From contig OX030970.1 of assembly GCA_943735955.1 (NCBI GenBank), positions 1,346,684-1,410,683 of the forward strand: a stretch of DNA of 64,000 nucleotides, read 5' to 3'. The DNA comes from Piscicola geometra. Its lineage: Eukaryota; Annelida; Clitellata; Hirudinida; Piscicolidae. Every line of letters begins with the position of its first letter. Position 1 is the stretch's first letter. Positions 63,896 through 64,000 of this stretch are shown piece by piece. The notes under the pieces were generated by a model. It was not told where the DNA came from. It searched no databases and saw only the letters and a program-made list of their open reading frames with translations. The position numbers and the translations under genes are program-made.

Positions 63896-64000
63896 CTGTG
63901 TGGATTTGGTGAAAAATTTTATCTTCTATCTATCTAATATTTAATTAATAACAGAGTTTTTCTTGATAAAACAGAGCTTTAAAATACTTCAATTCACTTT

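Overview
The window is AT-rich, intron-bearing metazoan nuclear DNA, saturated with simple repeats: (TG/CA)n, (ATC/GAT)n, (CTA/TAG)n and (ATCC/GGAT)n. Three protein genes can be named. All are spliced with GT-AG introns and lie on the minus strand. Paramyosin is a thick-filament protein of invertebrate muscle, so a protostome or other invertebrate bilaterian is likely. The phylum cannot be fixed from this window; an annelid or other lophotrochozoan is a guess only.

Layout. Positions 1 to about 41,000 hold no coding region I can support. They are AT-rich DNA carrying about thirty microsatellite or minisatellite arrays and a scatter of 50-400 bp islands of higher complexity. Some islands carry clustered transcription-factor-like motifs, such as ATGCAAAT octamers at 866, 6445 and 6480 and TCF-like TCAAAG repeats near 33,670. 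The region looks like a gene desert or regulatory landscape, not decayed genes. Positions 41,136-51,812 (-) hold a complete 21-exon paramyosin-like gene (889 aa). Positions 53,061-53,759 (+) hold an intact, intronless 232-codon ORF that I do not recognise; it is divergent from the paramyosin gene. Positions 53,881-54,997 hold short exon-like islands whose strand I cannot settle. Positions 55,506-63,303 (-) hold a complete 21-exon prolyl oligopeptidase gene (728 aa, catalytic triad intact). Positions 63,734-63,895 (-) hold the last coding exon of a trypsin-like serine protease that continues off the right edge.

Both large genes were assembled exon by exon from splice sites, phase and family similarity. 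Both sum to a whole number of codons with a single stop. The genes do not form a pathway: one is structural muscle protein, one a cytosolic peptidase, one an S1 protease. What links the loci is the repeat load. Microsatellite arrays sit directly against about a dozen splice sites, and one has contributed coding sequence inside a prolyl oligopeptidase exon. I saw no rRNA, tRNA, CRISPR array, transposon ORF or virus-like gene. Comparisons with named proteins are from memory and were not computed.
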